Below, one piece after another: positions 40,127-50,500 of a stretch of 64,000 nt of DNA. Position 1 is the first letter of the stretch. Every line of letters begins with the position of its first letter. This stretch comes from Microcoleus sp. FACHB-68 (GTDB lineage: Bacteria > Cyanobacteriota > Cyanobacteriia > Cyanobacteriales > Oscillatoriaceae). Made by a program: the position numbers and the translations under genes. The notes under the pieces were generated by a model, which saw only the letters and a list, made by a program, of their open reading frames with translations, had not been told where the DNA came from and did not search any database. Location: assembly GCF_014695715.1 (NCBI RefSeq), contig NZ_JACJOT010000001.1, forward strand, positions 248,001 to 312,000, given 5' to 3'.

Positions 40127-40663
40127 ATGCCTTCCAACATTGTCGAGATTCTTACAGCAGACGAACTGCGCCGCACTGTGACTCGCTTAGCTTCCCAAAT
40201 CGTCGAAAAGTCTGGACATCCTTCCCAACTGGTGTTAATGGGAATTTATACCAGAGGCGTTTATCTTGCCCAACTGCTGGCACGTCAAATTCAAGCACTC
40301 GAACAAGTCTCCGTGCCGGTGGGTGCATTAGATATTACGTTTTACCGAGATGACTTAGATCAAATTGGCATGAGGACGCCAGCGAAAACAGAAATTCCCT
40401 TCGATCTCACCGGCAAGACTGTGGTATTGGTGGATGATGTGATTTATAAAGGCCGCACCGTGCGAGCTGCTTTAAATGCAGTGAGTGAATATGGTAGGCC
40501 GGCAGCGATTTGGTTTGCGGTATTAGTAGATCGCGGTCATCGTGAATTGCCGATTCAGCCAGACTTCACCGGCAAAAAACTCCCCACTGCCAAGGAAGAA
40601 CAAGTTAAAGTTTATCTGCAAGAGATGGATGGACGGGACGGCGTGGAACTCATTCGATATTAG
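40127..40663 (+). CDS. pyrR: PyrR: pyrimidine regulator/uracil phosphoribosyltransferase
   Basis: A 178-residue phosphoribosyltransferase. The PRPP-binding motif is [18 protein letters not shown] (about 99-116), and the N-terminal [15 protein letters not shown] and DITFYRDDL match PyrR. In Firmicutes PyrR is an RNA-binding attenuator of pyr operons; in cyanobacteria that role is not established and uracil salvage is the safe assignment. It lies between cobD (9 bases) and fni (40 bases) on the same strand; carB, a pyrimidine pathway gene, is 20 kb away. Confidence 0.92.
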   Translation: MPSNIVEILTADELRRTVTRLASQIVEKSGHPSQLVLMGIYTRGVYLAQLLARQIQALEQVSVPVGALDITFYRDDLDQIGMRTPAKTEIPFDLTGKTVVLVDDVIYKGRTVRAALNAVSEYGRPAAIWFAVLVDRGHRELPIQPDFTGKKLPTAKEEQVKVYLQEMDGRDGVELIRY

Positions 40664-40703
40664 ATTAGGCGATACTAATTAAAATCCAGAATCTAGGCAT
40701 CTA

Positions 40704-41786
40704 ATGAGTGACTTAACCATCGAAAACATAGAATCCCCAATTCCAAATCTGATGAATGTGCCGGCAGAAACTCAAAATCGCAAGGCAGATCACCTGCGGA
40801 TCTGTTTAGAGGAAGACGTACAATTTCACCAAACAACCGGACTGGAACGTTACCGTTTCACTCACTGTTGTTTACCAGAACTTGACCGCAGTGAAATTGA
40901 TTTAACAACCACATTTCTGGGTAAACAACTGAGTGCGCCGCTACTGATTTCTTCCATGACCGGCGGCACAGAGTTGGCAAAAACCATTAATTATCGCTTA
41001 GCTGAGGTCGCTCAGCATTATAACATTGCAATGGGCGTGGGTTCTCAGCGGGTGGCGGTGGAAAATCCCCAAGTAGCAGATACGTTTGCCGTGCGATCGC
41101 TTGCCCCGGATATTCTTCTGTTTGCCAATTTAGGCGCAGTACAACTTAATTACACCTACGGCATTGATGAATGCCGGCGTGTCATCGACTTATTAGAGGC
41201 AGATGCGCTAATTCTGCACATCAATCCCCTGCAAGAGTGCGTTCAAAGTCAAGGCGATACGAACTTTAGAGGCTTACTTGACAAAATCAATGAATTGTGC
41301 GCTGATTTATCAATTCCTGTAATTGCCAAGGAAGTTGGGAACGGCATCTCAGCAGCAATGGCCAGGAAACTCATGGAAGCCGGTGTTTCTGCCATTGACG
41401 TTGCCGGTGCCGGCGGGACATCTTGGGCGAAGGTAGAAGGGGAACGCGCCACAGATGCCAAACAGCGCCGGTTAGGCAACACCTTTGCTGACTGGGGGTT
41501 GCCAACGGCTGAGTGCATCACCGGCATTCGAGCGATTACCCCAGACATCCCCTTGATCGCCTCTGGAGGATTGCGTAACGGGTTAGAAGTCGCCAAAGCG
41601 ATCGCACTCGGTGCAGATTTAGCCGGTTTAGCATGGCCTTTCCTACAGGCAGCAGCCGAATCAGAAAACGCCCTTTACAGCCTTGTAGATATCTTAATCG
41701 CAGAAATTACCACCGTACTTTTTTGCACCGGCAACGCCACCTTATTCGATTTGAAACACTCTGGGGCTTTGCAGCGATTAGGATAG
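40704..41786 (+). CDS. fni: Type 2 isopentenyl-diphosphate delta-isomerase
   Basis: A 360-residue FMN- and NADPH-dependent isomerase that interconverts IPP and DMAPP for carotenoids, phytol and quinone tails. Family marks are [77 protein letters not shown] and [20 protein letters not shown], which give the FMN phosphate site. Length and order match Fni/IDI-2. It shares an orientation with cobD and pyrR, with short spacers. Confidence 0.95.
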   Translation: MSDLTIENIESPIPNLMNVPAETQNRKADHLRICLEEDVQFHQTTGLERYRFTHCCLPELDRSEIDLTTTFLGKQLSAPLLISSMTGGTELAKTINYRLAEVAQHYNIAMGVGSQRVAVENPQVADTFAVRSLAPDILLFANLGAVQLNYTYGIDECRRVIDLLEADALILHINPLQECVQSQGDTNFRGLLDKINELCADLSIPVIAKEVGNGISAAMARKLMEAGVSAIDVAGAGGTSWAKVEGERATDAKQRRLGNTFADWGLPTAECITGIRAITPDIPLIASGGLRNGLEVAKAIALGADLAGLAWPFLQAAAESENALYSLVDILIAEITTVLFCTGNATLFDLKHSGALQRLG

Positions 41787-41904
41787 AAAGGTAATAGCGA
41801 ATGGCGCAAGGAGAAATAAGAATTGAGAATTGAAAATTTTCTGAATTCTTAATTTTCTCCCATCTCCCACACTCACCTTTCACTTCAAACCTCACACCTC
41901 AATA

Positions 41905-43719
41905 ATGCGCGATTTCCTCAAGTACACCTTTGCGAGTTTATTAGGAAGCCTCCTAGGACTTGTGCTGCTCTCCAGTTTGGGGATCGGGGGACTGATATTT
42001 TTAATCATCGCCGCCGCCTCCCAAGACTCCGGGCCAAAAATCGAAGACAAATCCGTGTTAGTTTTCGACTTATCTACAGAGATTAGAGATACCAAACCCG
42101 GTTCCTCCACCAGCCAAGCCATTCAACAAGCACTTTCTGATGAAGAAAGCGACGCGCTTACCCTGCGTACCGTTCTCGACGGTTTAGATCAAGCAACCAA
42201 GGACAAACGCATCGTCGCGCTTTATTTGCAAGGCAGCAGCACCGGCAATAGCAACGGCTTAGCCACCCTCAAAGAAGTGCGAGAAGCCTTAGAAAAATTT
42301 CGCGCTGCCGGTAAACAAATTATTGCCTATGACGACGACTGGACAGAAGGCGAATACTACCTCGCCTCCGTGGCTAATAAAGTTGTCGTCAATCCCCTCG
42401 GCACAATGGAACTCAACGGGTTTAGTTCCCAAACCATGTTCCTAACGGGTGCCTTAAATAAATACGGCGTTGGCGTGCAAGTGGTGCGGGTTGGCAAATA
42501 TAAAGCGGCTGTTGAACCAGTTGAGCGCACCCAGATGAGTCCAGAAAACAAACAGCAAACGCAAAAATTCTTGAACGACTTTTGGGGCGAGTTTCGCACG
42601 AGTGTCGGTAAAAACCGGCAATTAACGCCAAACCAAATACAAACCCTTGCCGACACCCAAGGCTTATTCATGCCAAAGGAAGCCCAACAACGTAAACTTG
42701 TTGATAAAGTTGCTTACTTTGATGAAGTCGTCGCAGAACTCAAGGAACTGGGTAGCGCAGACAAAGAAGACAAAACCTTTCGTCAAATTAACCTAACGAC
42801 CTACGCGAAAGCAAACGAAACCCGTAAAGAACTCACAAACACCTCTAAAAATACCATTGCCATCGTCTACGCTGAAGGTGAGATCGTCGATGGACAAGGC
42901 GGAGTTAGAGAAGTTGGCGGCGATCGCTTAGCAAAACAATTGCGGCAGTTGCGACTTGATAAAGATGTCAAAGCCGTTGTGCTGCGGGTAAACAGTCCCG
43001 GTGGCAGCGCCACAGCATCCGAAGTCATTCAGCGAGAAGTCAAACTCACCGGCAAAGAAAAGCCGGTTGTCGTTTCTATGGGGAACGTTGCTGCCTCTGG
43101 TGGCTACTGGATTTCAACCGATGCCGACAAGATTTTTGCCGAACCGACAACGATCACCGGCTCAATCGGCGTATTTGGAATGCTGCTAAATGTTCAAGAA
43201 CTTGCTAATAACAATGGCATCACTTGGGATGTTGTAAAAACCGCACGCTATGCTGATGCTAAAACTAACGCCCGTCCTAAAACCGAACAAGAACTCGCGG
43301 TTTATCGCAAGATGGTGCAGCAAGTTTACGATCAATTTCTCACTAAAGTAGCCGAGTCGCGGAAAATCCCCAAACAAACCGTTAATGAAATTGCTCAAGG
43401 GCGCGTTTGGTCAGGTTTAGAAGCGAAAAGAATTGGCTTAGTCGATCAAATGGGTGGCATCCAAGATGCGATTACTGAGGCGGCTAAACTTGCCAAGCTA
43501 GAAGATAACTGGCAAGTGGAAGAGTATCCTAAAACTCGCACTTTTGAACAGCGCATTGTGCAAAAACTGATTGGCGCTCAGGTTTTCTCGCCGGCAGTCA
43601 AGCCCGATCCACTCACTCTAGAATGGAAGAAACTCCAGCAAGAACTAGCCATTTTCACCAGCCTCAACGATCCTCGCGGCATTTACGCTCGTTTACCATA
43701 CAACTTTCGCATTGACTAA
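41905..43719 (+). CDS. sppA: Signal peptide peptidase SppA (67K type)
   Basis: A 604-residue membrane-bound S49 protease with a duplicated fold. An N-terminal membrane segment (about 12-38) precedes the first half, whose catalytic Lys lies in VVRVGKYKAAVEPVERT; the second half has the Ser nucleophile in GNVAASGGYWIS and the motif LRVNSPGGSATASEVI. SppA degrades cleaved signal peptides; in cyanobacteria homologues also affect phycobilisome and antenna turnover under light stress. It follows fni after 118 bases that include AT-rich repeats. Confidence 0.93.
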   Translation: MRDFLKYTFASLLGSLLGLVLLSSLGIGGLIFLIIAAASQDSGPKIEDKSVLVFDLSTEIRDTKPGSSTSQAIQQALSDEESDALTLRTVLDGLDQATKDKRIVALYLQGSSTGNSNGLATLKEVREALEKFRAAGKQIIAYDDDWTEGEYYLASVANKVVVNPLGTMELNGFSSQTMFLTGALNKYGVGVQVVRVGKYKAAVEPVERTQMSPENKQQTQKFLNDFWGEFRTSVGKNRQLTPNQIQTLADTQGLFMPKEAQQRKLVDKVAYFDEVVAELKELGSADKEDKTFRQINLTTYAKANETRKELTNTSKNTIAIVYAEGEIVDGQGGVREVGGDRLAKQLRQLRLDKDVKAVVLRVNSPGGSATASEVIQREVKLTGKEKPVVVSMGNVAASGGYWISTDADKIFAEPTTITGSIGVFGMLLNVQELANNNGITWDVVKTARYADAKTNARPKTEQELAVYRKMVQQVYDQFLTKVAESRKIPKQTVNEIAQGRVWSGLEAKRIGLVDQMGGIQDAITEAAKLAKLEDNWQVEEYPKTRTFEQRIVQKLIGAQVFSPAVKPDPLTLEWKKLQQELAIFTSLNDPRGIYARLPYNFRID

Positions 43720-43723
43720 TTTG

Positions 43724-43836
43724 AGGGACTAGGGACTAGGGGCTAGGGAAGAATTAAGAGGCGGAGAAATCCCCCATGCCCCATGCCCCATCCCCAATGC
43801 CCCCTGCCCAATCCCCCATGCCCCATCCCCAATGCC
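43724..43836. repeat. Two heptamer tandem repeat families between sppA and the GDYXXLXY gene
   Basis: GGGACTA-type units lie at about 43724-43749 and CCCCATG/CCCCAAT-type units at about 43772-43836, ending at the next gene's stop codon. These are classic short tandemly repeated repetitive sequences of filamentous cyanobacteria. Confidence 0.85.
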
Positions 43837-44550
43837 CTAAAACCGATAATTCCGTTCCCGCACCCAAAGGCTCACCGGCACGGCATGACCTTGAGCGTTG
43901 ACCTTAACTTCAACCACAAAAGGTTGCGCTTGTCTAGTTTGTCCCGGTTGCCTTGCCTGAGCTTGATTAATGTCATTGTTAATCTGCTCCCTTTGGTCTT
44001 CCGGCATAAAATACTGTTCCAAGCCGTACTGAATTCCGCCGCTATATTTCCCTTTGAGTGCTACCTGATTGGCCGGCAACTGATTTGGAAGTTCCTGACT
44101 GACGCGCATCGGCTTCCAAGGTTGGGGGCGTCCGGAAGTTGCAGCCGTTTTGGGTGCCTCTAAAATTACATAAAGCTCGGTTTCTGGGTTTAGATATTTC
44201 TCTGGCTTGCAAGTGCTTTTAGCAGGGGGTTTAACCGTCGGGCAAGTTGTTGTACCACCCGGTAAATCGTTCCAGCCGGGAAGAGTTTTCAGATTACTTT
44301 GATTGGAAATGTCGTAGCTAAGCGTTTGATAGTAACCGCGCAAAAGATCGTAGGGATCAACCGGCGCAGTTTGCAAAATTACAGTGGTGCCGGTGAGGTG
44401 AGTGTAAACTGCTTGAGCCGGCACAGAACCAATTATCACAGTTTGTAATAGTAAGGGAACCCACAGCCGCCAACCACGTAACGGCTTTTTCGGTGCCTCC
44501 CAACTGGTCATTTGCTGATTTTCAACGTTTTCATCGAAGTTAGAAGTCAT
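43837..44550 (-). CDS. GDYXXLXY domain protein
   Basis: A 237-residue protein with one N-terminal membrane segment (about 29-48, LWVPLLLQTVIIGSVPAQAVY). The family motif appears as RGYYQTLSYDI near residue 70. A proline-rich Cys pair (TTCPTVKPPAKSTCKPEKY) follows. Members of this family are regularly encoded beside DUF2157 proteins, as here, where its start overlaps the upstream stop by four bases (ATGA). The pair is probably translationally coupled and forms a membrane complex; function is unknown. Confidence 0.82.
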   Translation of the reverse strand: MTSNFDENVENQQMTSWEAPKKPLRGWRLWVPLLLQTVIIGSVPAQAVYTHLTGTTVILQTAPVDPYDLLRGYYQTLSYDISNQSNLKTLPGWNDLPGGTTTCPTVKPPAKSTCKPEKYLNPETELYVILEAPKTAATSGRPQPWKPMRVSQELPNQLPANQVALKGKYSGGIQYGLEQYFMPEDQREQINNDINQAQARQPGQTRQAQPFVVEVKVNAQGHAVPVSLWVRERNYRF

Positions 44551-45959
44551 TGGGAATTCTCCTGAGAAGGCGTTAACACAGAAGAGTAGCGCTCAAACAA
44601 AAGTCCGGCAGCAATTACCCCTATCCCGCATAAGAAGAAGACAAATGCTTTAAATAATAAGCCGGTCTCGTACTCTAGCAGCCGGCTCACAATTTGCAGC
44701 GCCAATAGCGTAATCCCACCCCAGAAAGTTGGACGATTTCCGAGTGCGAGTCCTTCCCGAATCAAGCCGCCGGCTAAAAGAAACAGCAGCACATTAAACA
44801 GAAATATTGCTAGCTCAGAAATCGGGCTGAAACTGTTATGAAATAAAGGAATTAAGGCACTGATCGCAATAAAACAGGCAATAACATTAGTCGTCAGATC
44901 CACTCCTCGGCGAGTCGGGTGGTTTCTACCTTGACGCCCTAAGCGAAGCCATTGCCAGACAATCAAAGCACCTAAAAGCGCAACATCCAGCAGGGAACTC
45001 CAACCCATCAGCGTTTGGGCATCAACCGGCTGTCTCGGCGAAGACTGCCAAAGCCACTGAAAGGCTAATATATAAAACGTAATAGCGAGGCACAGCAGGG
45101 CTAAATTGCGAGCAAGCGGCTGAAATAGTTTGCGATGTATATGAGGCCAAAGCGTGTCATCATAACCCCATAACAGAGCTGGCGGCATCGCACACATGAG
45201 GGCGGTCATTAAAGCCGGTGCCCCACTCGACCCTTGAGCGAGAGACGTTTCTAGGGAAAAAACCACTAAAATCGCAGCTAAGGCAAAAATCGCGCGAGAC
45301 CGGCACCAATAAGCAAGTGGCACAAACAGCAAGCTAGCAACCACCGGCATATGTTGCACCAGCAGCGCCAGCCAAGAAGACTCTTTCGCTCCCCAAGTGA
45401 ACACGCCTAGCCAATAACCACACCCAATTAACAGAATCGCTAAGACGCCTAAGGAAGTCAAACGCAGGCTGTAAGCCATTGCCAGCACGCCCAGCCCCCA
45501 AGCTAAATACAACCCATAGGGGGAACCGCCAATGTGGAACATCTGAGCCATCAGGGCCATATTCGCGCCCAGAATGATTGCCCCTAAAAGCAATAATGCC
45601 TGACCTAGCCGCTGCTTGCCTCCGTTTTCCTTTCGTTGTGCCGCAGAGGTTGGAGGAGTTCGCCACAGATAGAAGCCGGCTGCATTCACCCCAATAAATA
45701 AACTCAGCAGCAGCATAACTCTCACCTCTCGCGACCAGGCTTGCCAGTTGGCCGCCACAAAGGTGATGACGGCTAAGCCTAAAAGAATTCCTCCTAAGCC
45801 AATGACAATTGCAATAAAGCGATTGCGAGCGGAAGTTTCAAGGCTATCAAATTGATAGCGTTCTGATATTTGCTGATACAACTCGGCATTAATTAATCCC
45901 TCAGCTTGCCACTGTTCTGTTTCGTGGCGTAGCTGGTGACGAAACTTATCTGAAACCAT
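44547..45959 (-). CDS. DUF2157 domain multispanning membrane protein
   Basis: A 470-residue protein. The N-terminal cytoplasmic 45 residues (LRHETEQWQAEGLINAELYQQISERY) are the DUF2157 head; about 12-13 membrane segments follow. The gene overlaps the GDYXXLXY gene, and the two conserved neighbours occur together in many bacteria. No transporter signature is recognised. Start ATG at 45959. The function is unknown. Confidence 0.85.
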   Translation of the reverse strand: MVSDKFRHQLRHETEQWQAEGLINAELYQQISERYQFDSLETSARNRFIAIVIGLGGILLGLAVITFVAANWQAWSREVRVMLLLSLFIGVNAAGFYLWRTPPTSAAQRKENGGKQRLGQALLLLGAIILGANMALMAQMFHIGGSPYGLYLAWGLGVLAMAYSLRLTSLGVLAILLIGCGYWLGVFTWGAKESSWLALLVQHMPVVASLLFVPLAYWCRSRAIFALAAILVVFSLETSLAQGSSGAPALMTALMCAMPPALLWGYDDTLWPHIHRKLFQPLARNLALLCLAITFYILAFQWLWQSSPRQPVDAQTLMGWSSLLDVALLGALIVWQWLRLGRQGRNHPTRRGVDLTTNVIACFIAISALIPLFHNSFSPISELAIFLFNVLLFLLAGGLIREGLALGNRPTFWGGITLLALQIVSRLLEYETGLLFKAFVFFLCGIGVIAAGLLFERYSSVLTPSQENSQ

Positions 45960-46191
45960 CTCGAATGGCCTCGTCTCTTTCTAAAGATTTGGTCTGTAAT
46001 CTACGTTCTAACTTCGCATGAATTATCTTACTAGCGGCTAAAGTTGTGACACCCGTTTCACTGGCACCCTGATGCGGCTTGAGAGTTTAAGTTTTTAAAC
46101 AATAGTTTCAGGGAATAGCAGCCATTTTGTAAAAGCGTCCAAATTTGATTTGGACAAGGGTTTTTTCTAGACTGCTGCCGGCGAAGACAAA

Positions 46192-46250
46192 TTTTAAAAA
46201 GGAAACGTAAAAACTTATTTACTTTTATTGCGGTTTCTTTTTACGTTTCA
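46192..46250 (-). terminator. Terminator overlapping the sufR stop
   Basis: On the minus strand GAAACGTAAAAA (containing the stop codon) pairs with TTTTTACGTTTC 24 bases later, followed by CTTTTTAAAATTT. Confidence 0.75.
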
Positions 46251-46885
46251 CTCATCACTCTATAAGCGCACCGGCGATCACCCTGCATAATATGTTCAAT
46301 TCGTTCAATGCTGACTGCCGGCCCTAACAAGGTTTTAAAAACCTCTAGTTCAGATTGGCACAACATCTGACACGTGCGGGCGGCTGCATTGATGGGACAG
46401 TGATTTTCCACTAAAAGCAAGCTGTGATCCGGCTGTTCGATTACTTCCGCCATGTAGCCTTCTTGGCTGCGACACTGGGCGAGTACAACAACTCGCTGCC
46501 GCCAATCACTGCTGCCGGCTACTTCCGCCAAGCGAGGGGTGTAGCTTTGTACTTGCCGGTTGGTGCGTTCTGCTAGCAGTTTTTCCAAACCTGCCGCTCC
46601 AAAAACTGTCTCAACGCCCCTCAGTAGGTCAACCATCAAGTCTGCATGGCTATCGGGAAAGAAATTGCCAGAACGCTCGGTCAACTGCCACAACTTCACA
46701 GGCCGGCCTTGGGGACGCCGTTCTTCTCGGTAAGTCACCCATCCCTCGGCTTGCAGCGTTTGTAAATGCTGGCGTATTGCCATCGGAGAAACCTGCAATT
46801 GTTCCGCTAAGGTTGCGGCAGTTTGCGCTCCGTGCATTTTCAATCGATGCAAAATTTGATTTTTCGCTTTTTGTTTATCCTCCAT
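46241..46885 (-). CDS. sufR: Iron-sulfur cluster biosynthesis regulator SufR
   Basis: A 214-residue DeoR/ArsR-like repressor with a winged helix at about 10-70 (TAATLAEQLQVSPMAIRQHLQTLQAEGWVTYREE). C-terminal cysteines Cys163, Cys172, Cys176 and Cys206 (ENHCPINAAARTCQMLCQ and DRRCAYRV) are the expected [4Fe-4S] ligands. SufR represses sufBCDS when clusters are sufficient. In many cyanobacteria it is transcribed away from sufB; here the divergent neighbour is a GGDEF-EAL gene more than 600 bases off and no suf gene is in the window. Confidence 0.93.
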   Translation of the reverse strand: MEDKQKAKNQILHRLKMHGAQTAATLAEQLQVSPMAIRQHLQTLQAEGWVTYREERRPQGRPVKLWQLTERSGNFFPDSHADLMVDLLRGVETVFGAAGLEKLLAERTNRQVQSYTPRLAEVAGSSDWRQRVVVLAQCRSQEGYMAEVIEQPDHSLLLVENHCPINAAARTCQMLCQSELEVFKTLLGPAVSIERIEHIMQGDRRCAYRVMSET

Positions 46886-47533
46886 AATTAACAGAAGTTT
46901 AAGAAACCACTCTTTAACCTTAACTTGCCCGACTCACGATAGTTGCGGATTTTTTTAAGATATGCTAAGTTAACTCAACTAAAATCGCGCATTCTGTACT
47001 TCCAGCTTAACTTCAAAGACTCTTAATTATAGAGCTTTAGCGCTTTATAAAGCAGTACAAAAGCAAAACAAAATGGAAGTAAGAACCCTTTTAGCTAACT
47101 TGAAATGAAAAAACTTGTTGCTTCCGGGTGCACTGAGTCAGTGATATAAGGGTAGGAGAAAAAAGAGAGTAATGCGCTAAATGCCGGCAAAAAATGCAGC
47201 GCATTGCAGCCGGCGCTTGGGGAATAAAATCTAAAAGAAAACCCAAATTAGCAAGATTTTACGAGAGCTTTTTGGCTTCAAGGCATCCAAACTTCAACTC
47301 TAGTACGTTCTGACACAATTGACAGCAACAAAACTTTTCCTGATGACCTTTTCTTTGTTATGGGTGCAGATGAGAATCGAGGGTAGACTCAAAAGATAGG
47401 TGTAATCGTGTGACCCCGTCCCTTTAAGGGTGCGTCGGTCTGGTAAAGGTGTCCTTGAACTTTAGCCGGCAGCGCGGTTATCTAGTAGATGAAGTTCCAG
47501 AGCCAATCATGGGCCGAACCACAGGAATCAAGC
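46886..47533. promoter_or_regulatory. Divergent spacer sufR/GGDEF-EAL gene
   Basis: About 650 bases without a supported gene; both promoters must lie here. The GTTAACTCAAC stretch near 46970-46980 is a partial inverted repeat 85-95 bases upstream of sufR and could be an operator, but it does not match a SufR site that I can confirm. Confidence 0.4.
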
Positions 47534-50500
47534 ATGGGTGGCAAGAGCTTTTTAGGACGCTTACATAGATTGATTGTTGCCTATTGTGCACTGGGGATTT
47601 TGGCCACCGGCGCAGTGATTGCTGTTGTAAGTATTTTGCCTCTATACCAACATCTCAAACAAGACGAACACAAAAATTTGCTCATTGCCGTCAGAAGTAA
47701 AGCTGTAGCCGTTGAAGACTATGTTGAGCAAACAAAAGATACTGCTTTGCGAATCGCCAGGGAAACTCAACTTCGTGAGAACCTAGAGGCTTACAACCGG
47801 CAGAAGCTCAGCTTAAATGCCTTACAAAACCTCAGTACGCCAAAACTGCGAGAAGCGCTCAAAACATCCCCAGACGTGGCAGGCATCAGCCGGCTTGATC
47901 GAACCGGCAAGCAAGTGGTGAGTGTGGGATTGCCAATTCCCGCAGAATTTTGGCCCGTCCCGGCTGCCGGTTCTCAAACAGTTAGGGTTCACGCTCCAGT
48001 CATTCTAAGCGGGACTGCCTATTTAGCTGTCGGTGTTCCAATTTTGAATGAATTATCACAGCGAGCCGGCACAGACATTGTTGTGTTCAAGCTTGACCGT
48101 TTACAGCAGCAAATTTTATCAAACAACACGGGGTTCGGTGAAGCCGGCCAAACAGTCATCGGAAGGCTTCATCCCGATGGAGTCGAGGTGTTTTTCTCCT
48201 TGAGAAACCCCAAAAACACTGACTCTTCCCCACAGATAGTAGAGGCAAATTTTAAAAATAATATTGTGGGAATTTGGAGTTGCTGGCTAATTCCAACCTG
48301 CCCAGATATACAAAACTCTAAAAATTTATTGATTCAAGATCGCTCATCCTTAATTTTTTCCAAAACTTCTGCGGTGGCGCAAGCTTTAGAAAAAGCGGTT
48401 CATCAAGATACCGGCCTGTTCATTTCTCACCTAGGCAAAGAGCCGCAGGTCATCGCCTACAGCCCTATTCAAGGCAGCGATTGGGGTTTAGCGGTGATTA
48501 TGCCTTCTGGCCAACTATATGCGCCGGCTAACCGCCAGATTGTTTCCCTCGGCAGTGCGCTCGTTCTGTTGATTTTGGCCGGCACCACCGGCACAATCCT
48601 ATGCCTGCGTCCGCTTGCCAACGCAACCATTCTTCACGCCGGCGACTTAGAGCGACTTGTGCGGCAAAAAACATTACCCTTGCCAGCCAATCGTCAAAGC
48701 ACTTTGGCACAAGCCGCTTTACCCTCCAGGCAGCGGTATCGCTTCACAGATGCCGGTGGCGCTGAGGCTGTGTGGGAGTGGAATTTAGAAACAAACGAGC
48801 TTGATTTTTCTTCCCAGTGGAAAGCCTTGCTGGGTTATGAAGAAAGCGAAATTGGCACTCATCCAGATGAATGGTTCAAGCGGGTGCATCCAGACGAGAT
48901 GGAGCGAGTTAAGGCAGAGATTACCGTTCATTTAGCCGGTCTCACCGCTTATTTTTACAACGAACATCGCATCTTACATCAAGACGGCAACTACCGATGG
49001 GTGCGAGCGCAGGGAATGGCCATTCGGAATGCTGCCGGCAAGGCATTTGCAATGGCTGGTGCGATTAGCGACATGACCGAACGCAAGACCCTTGAGCAAG
49101 AGAATCTGCGTTTGGCGGCGTTTCCCAGAAATGACCCGAATCCTGTTCTGGCATCCGATGGGGAAGGCAACTTAATTTACCTCAATCCAGCCGCACGGCG
49201 CGTGCTGGACAAGCTGAATCTCGACAAACCAGCGGGTTTTTTGCCGGCAAACCACCGCCAGCTCGTGCGTAGCTGTCTGGACACTAACCAAAGCGAGCGG
49301 CACATTGAAGTGAAAGTTCAAGAGCGCATCTACTCTTGGAGTTATCATCCCCTGGCCCAGCTCAATGTTGTACATCTGTATGCACTTGATATTACAGAGC
49401 GCCAGTGGGCTGAGGAGCAATTATTGCAAGCGGCATGGCACGACGAACTCACAGGGCTGCCGAACCGAACCCTCTTTATCCACCGGCTAGAACAGGCAGT
49501 GGCGCGGGCGAAACAGAGCCAAGATGGTTTATTTGCCGTGCTGTTTCTGGATCTTGATCGCTTCAAGGTGGTTAACGACAGTTTGGGGCATATGTTGGGA
49601 GATCAGTTTCTGATAGCGATCGCGCGGCGAATAGAAGCGTGCTTGCGTCGCGGTGATGTGGTCGCCAGACTGGGAGGAGATGAGTTTACCATTTTGCTGG
49701 CTACGATCCGTGACTTAAATGATGCCACCAGTTTTGCCGAACGCATTCAACAACAACTGATGCTGCCGGTTAATTTGAACGGACATGATGTGTTTACCAC
49801 CGGCAGTATTGGGATTGCGATCGGCTCATATCACCAAAAGCCCGGACTTGATGAAGTCAATGGACGCCCTTACGAGCAACCCGAATACTTTCTACGCGAT
49901 GCCGATCTCGCCATGTATCGTGCGAAGGCTTTGGGTAAGGCGCGGTATGTGGTATTTGACTCTGCCATGCACAAACACGCCTTGGCTCTATTGGAGTTAG
50001 AAAATGACTTGCGACGAGCCGTTCAAAGTGAAAAATTACAGGTTAAAAGTGAAGGAAAAGAAATTCCAGTCTCTTCTTTTTTATGTGAATTTCTATTACA
50101 TTACCAGCCAATTGTTGCTCTGGATACAGGCAGAATTGCTGGCTTCGAGGCGCTGGTGCGCTGGCAGCACCCAGAGCGAGGTCTGATTTCACCGGCAGAA
50201 TTTATTCCGGTGGCCGAAGAAACGGGTTTGATTGTTCCTTTGGGGGCGTGGGTGCTCCTAGAAGCGTGCCGGCAGTTGCGTCACTGGCAAGAACTGTTTC
50301 CCTCCGCACGCGACTTGACAATGACAGTTAATCTTTCGGGTAAACAGCTCTCGCAACCCAATTTATTAGGGCAAATCGATGAAATTTTGCAACAAACCGG
50401 CATCAATCCTCTTTGTTTAAAGCTGGAGATTACTGAAAGTGTGCTGATGGAAAATGCCGCAGCAGCGGCTGAGGTGCTGGAGCAGCTAAGAAATCGAAAT

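Noticed and set aside
43724-43836. Possible CRISPR array
   Set aside because: Repeat units are 7 bases long and contiguous without spacers, so these are short tandem repeats.
47380-47488. Cyclic di-GMP riboswitch ahead of the GGDEF-EAL gene
   Set aside because: The spacer has a GTCCCTTTAAGGGTGCGTC stretch but not the conserved GEMM core.
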